Source: Spirogloea muscicola (taxonomy: Eukaryota; Streptophyta; Zygnematophyceae; Spirogloeales; Spirogloeaceae). From it: DNA of 30,698 bases. The position numbers and the translations under genes were made by a program. Of this stretch, positions 30,217 to 30,698 are shown piece by piece; the first letter of the stretch is position 1; each line of letters starts with the position of its first letter. The stretch spans positions 80,347 to 111,044 of the forward strand of contig WELB01000127.1 in the NCBI GenBank assembly GCA_009602725.1, in the 5' to 3' direction. The notes below the pieces were generated by a model. It was given only the letters and a program-made list of their open reading frames with translations. It was not told the origin of the DNA and ran no database searches.

Positions 30217-30698
<482 letters not shown>

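Overview
This is a eukaryotic nuclear window, most likely from a green alga (Chlorophyta; a trebouxiophyte-like genome is my best guess, not proven). The reasons are: genes split into 2-8 short exons by introns of about 60-450 nt with GT-AG borders; two genes for three-helix early light-induced proteins (ELIPs) with plastid transit peptides; GC-rich first exons that stand out from a roughly 50% GC background; and scattered short hairpin repeats. I saw no bacterial operons, ribosome binding sites or CRISPR array. Gene models below were built by hand from reading frame, splice-site sequence and codon phase. Where every exon joins in phase I trust the model; where it does not I say so.

Left part (1-9.5 kb): a tandem pair of ELIP genes on the minus strand (ELIP-A 1803-3528, 240 aa; ELIP-B 5157-6820, 257 aa), each with five exons and the same intron phases. 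The flank upstream of each carries G-box/ACGTGG motifs. Divergent from ELIP-B, a six-exon plus-strand gene (7501-9507, 304 aa) encodes an alanine-rich, probably plastid-targeted protein that I cannot assign to a characterised family.

Middle (9.5-19.2 kb): harder to read and rich in repeats. It holds fragments of probable minus-strand genes (about 11.35-11.64 kb and 13.82-14.34 kb), a complete three-exon gene for a 72-aa single-span membrane protein (14424-15417, minus), a non-LTR-retroelement-like remnant (16267-16935, minus), and a two-exon plus gene (17202-17696) whose product resembles only the C-terminal domain of ZC3H15/DFRP proteins. Two families of short inverted-repeat elements (called R1 and R2 here) occur repeatedly and often together.

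Right part (19.7-30.7 kb): a cysteine-rich, multi-exon plus gene with a signal-peptide-like first exon (19769-21774); a small two-exon gene (22551-23196, 108 aa); a seven-exon minus gene for a ZGPAT-type protein with CCCH finger, Tudor-like region, G-patch and coiled coil (23781-26511); divergent from it, an eight-exon plus gene for an FSH1/OVCA2-family serine hydrolase (26840-28895, 220 aa); and convergent with that, the 5' exons of an unrecognised minus gene (29680-30216). The window ends in 102 consecutive A residues.

Functionally, the clear genes are photoprotection (ELIPs), RNA processing or transcription control (ZGPAT-like), a small esterase (FSH1-like), and several conserved-looking small proteins of unknown role. 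Nothing suggests that they form a cluster with a common pathway, apart from the ELIP duplication.
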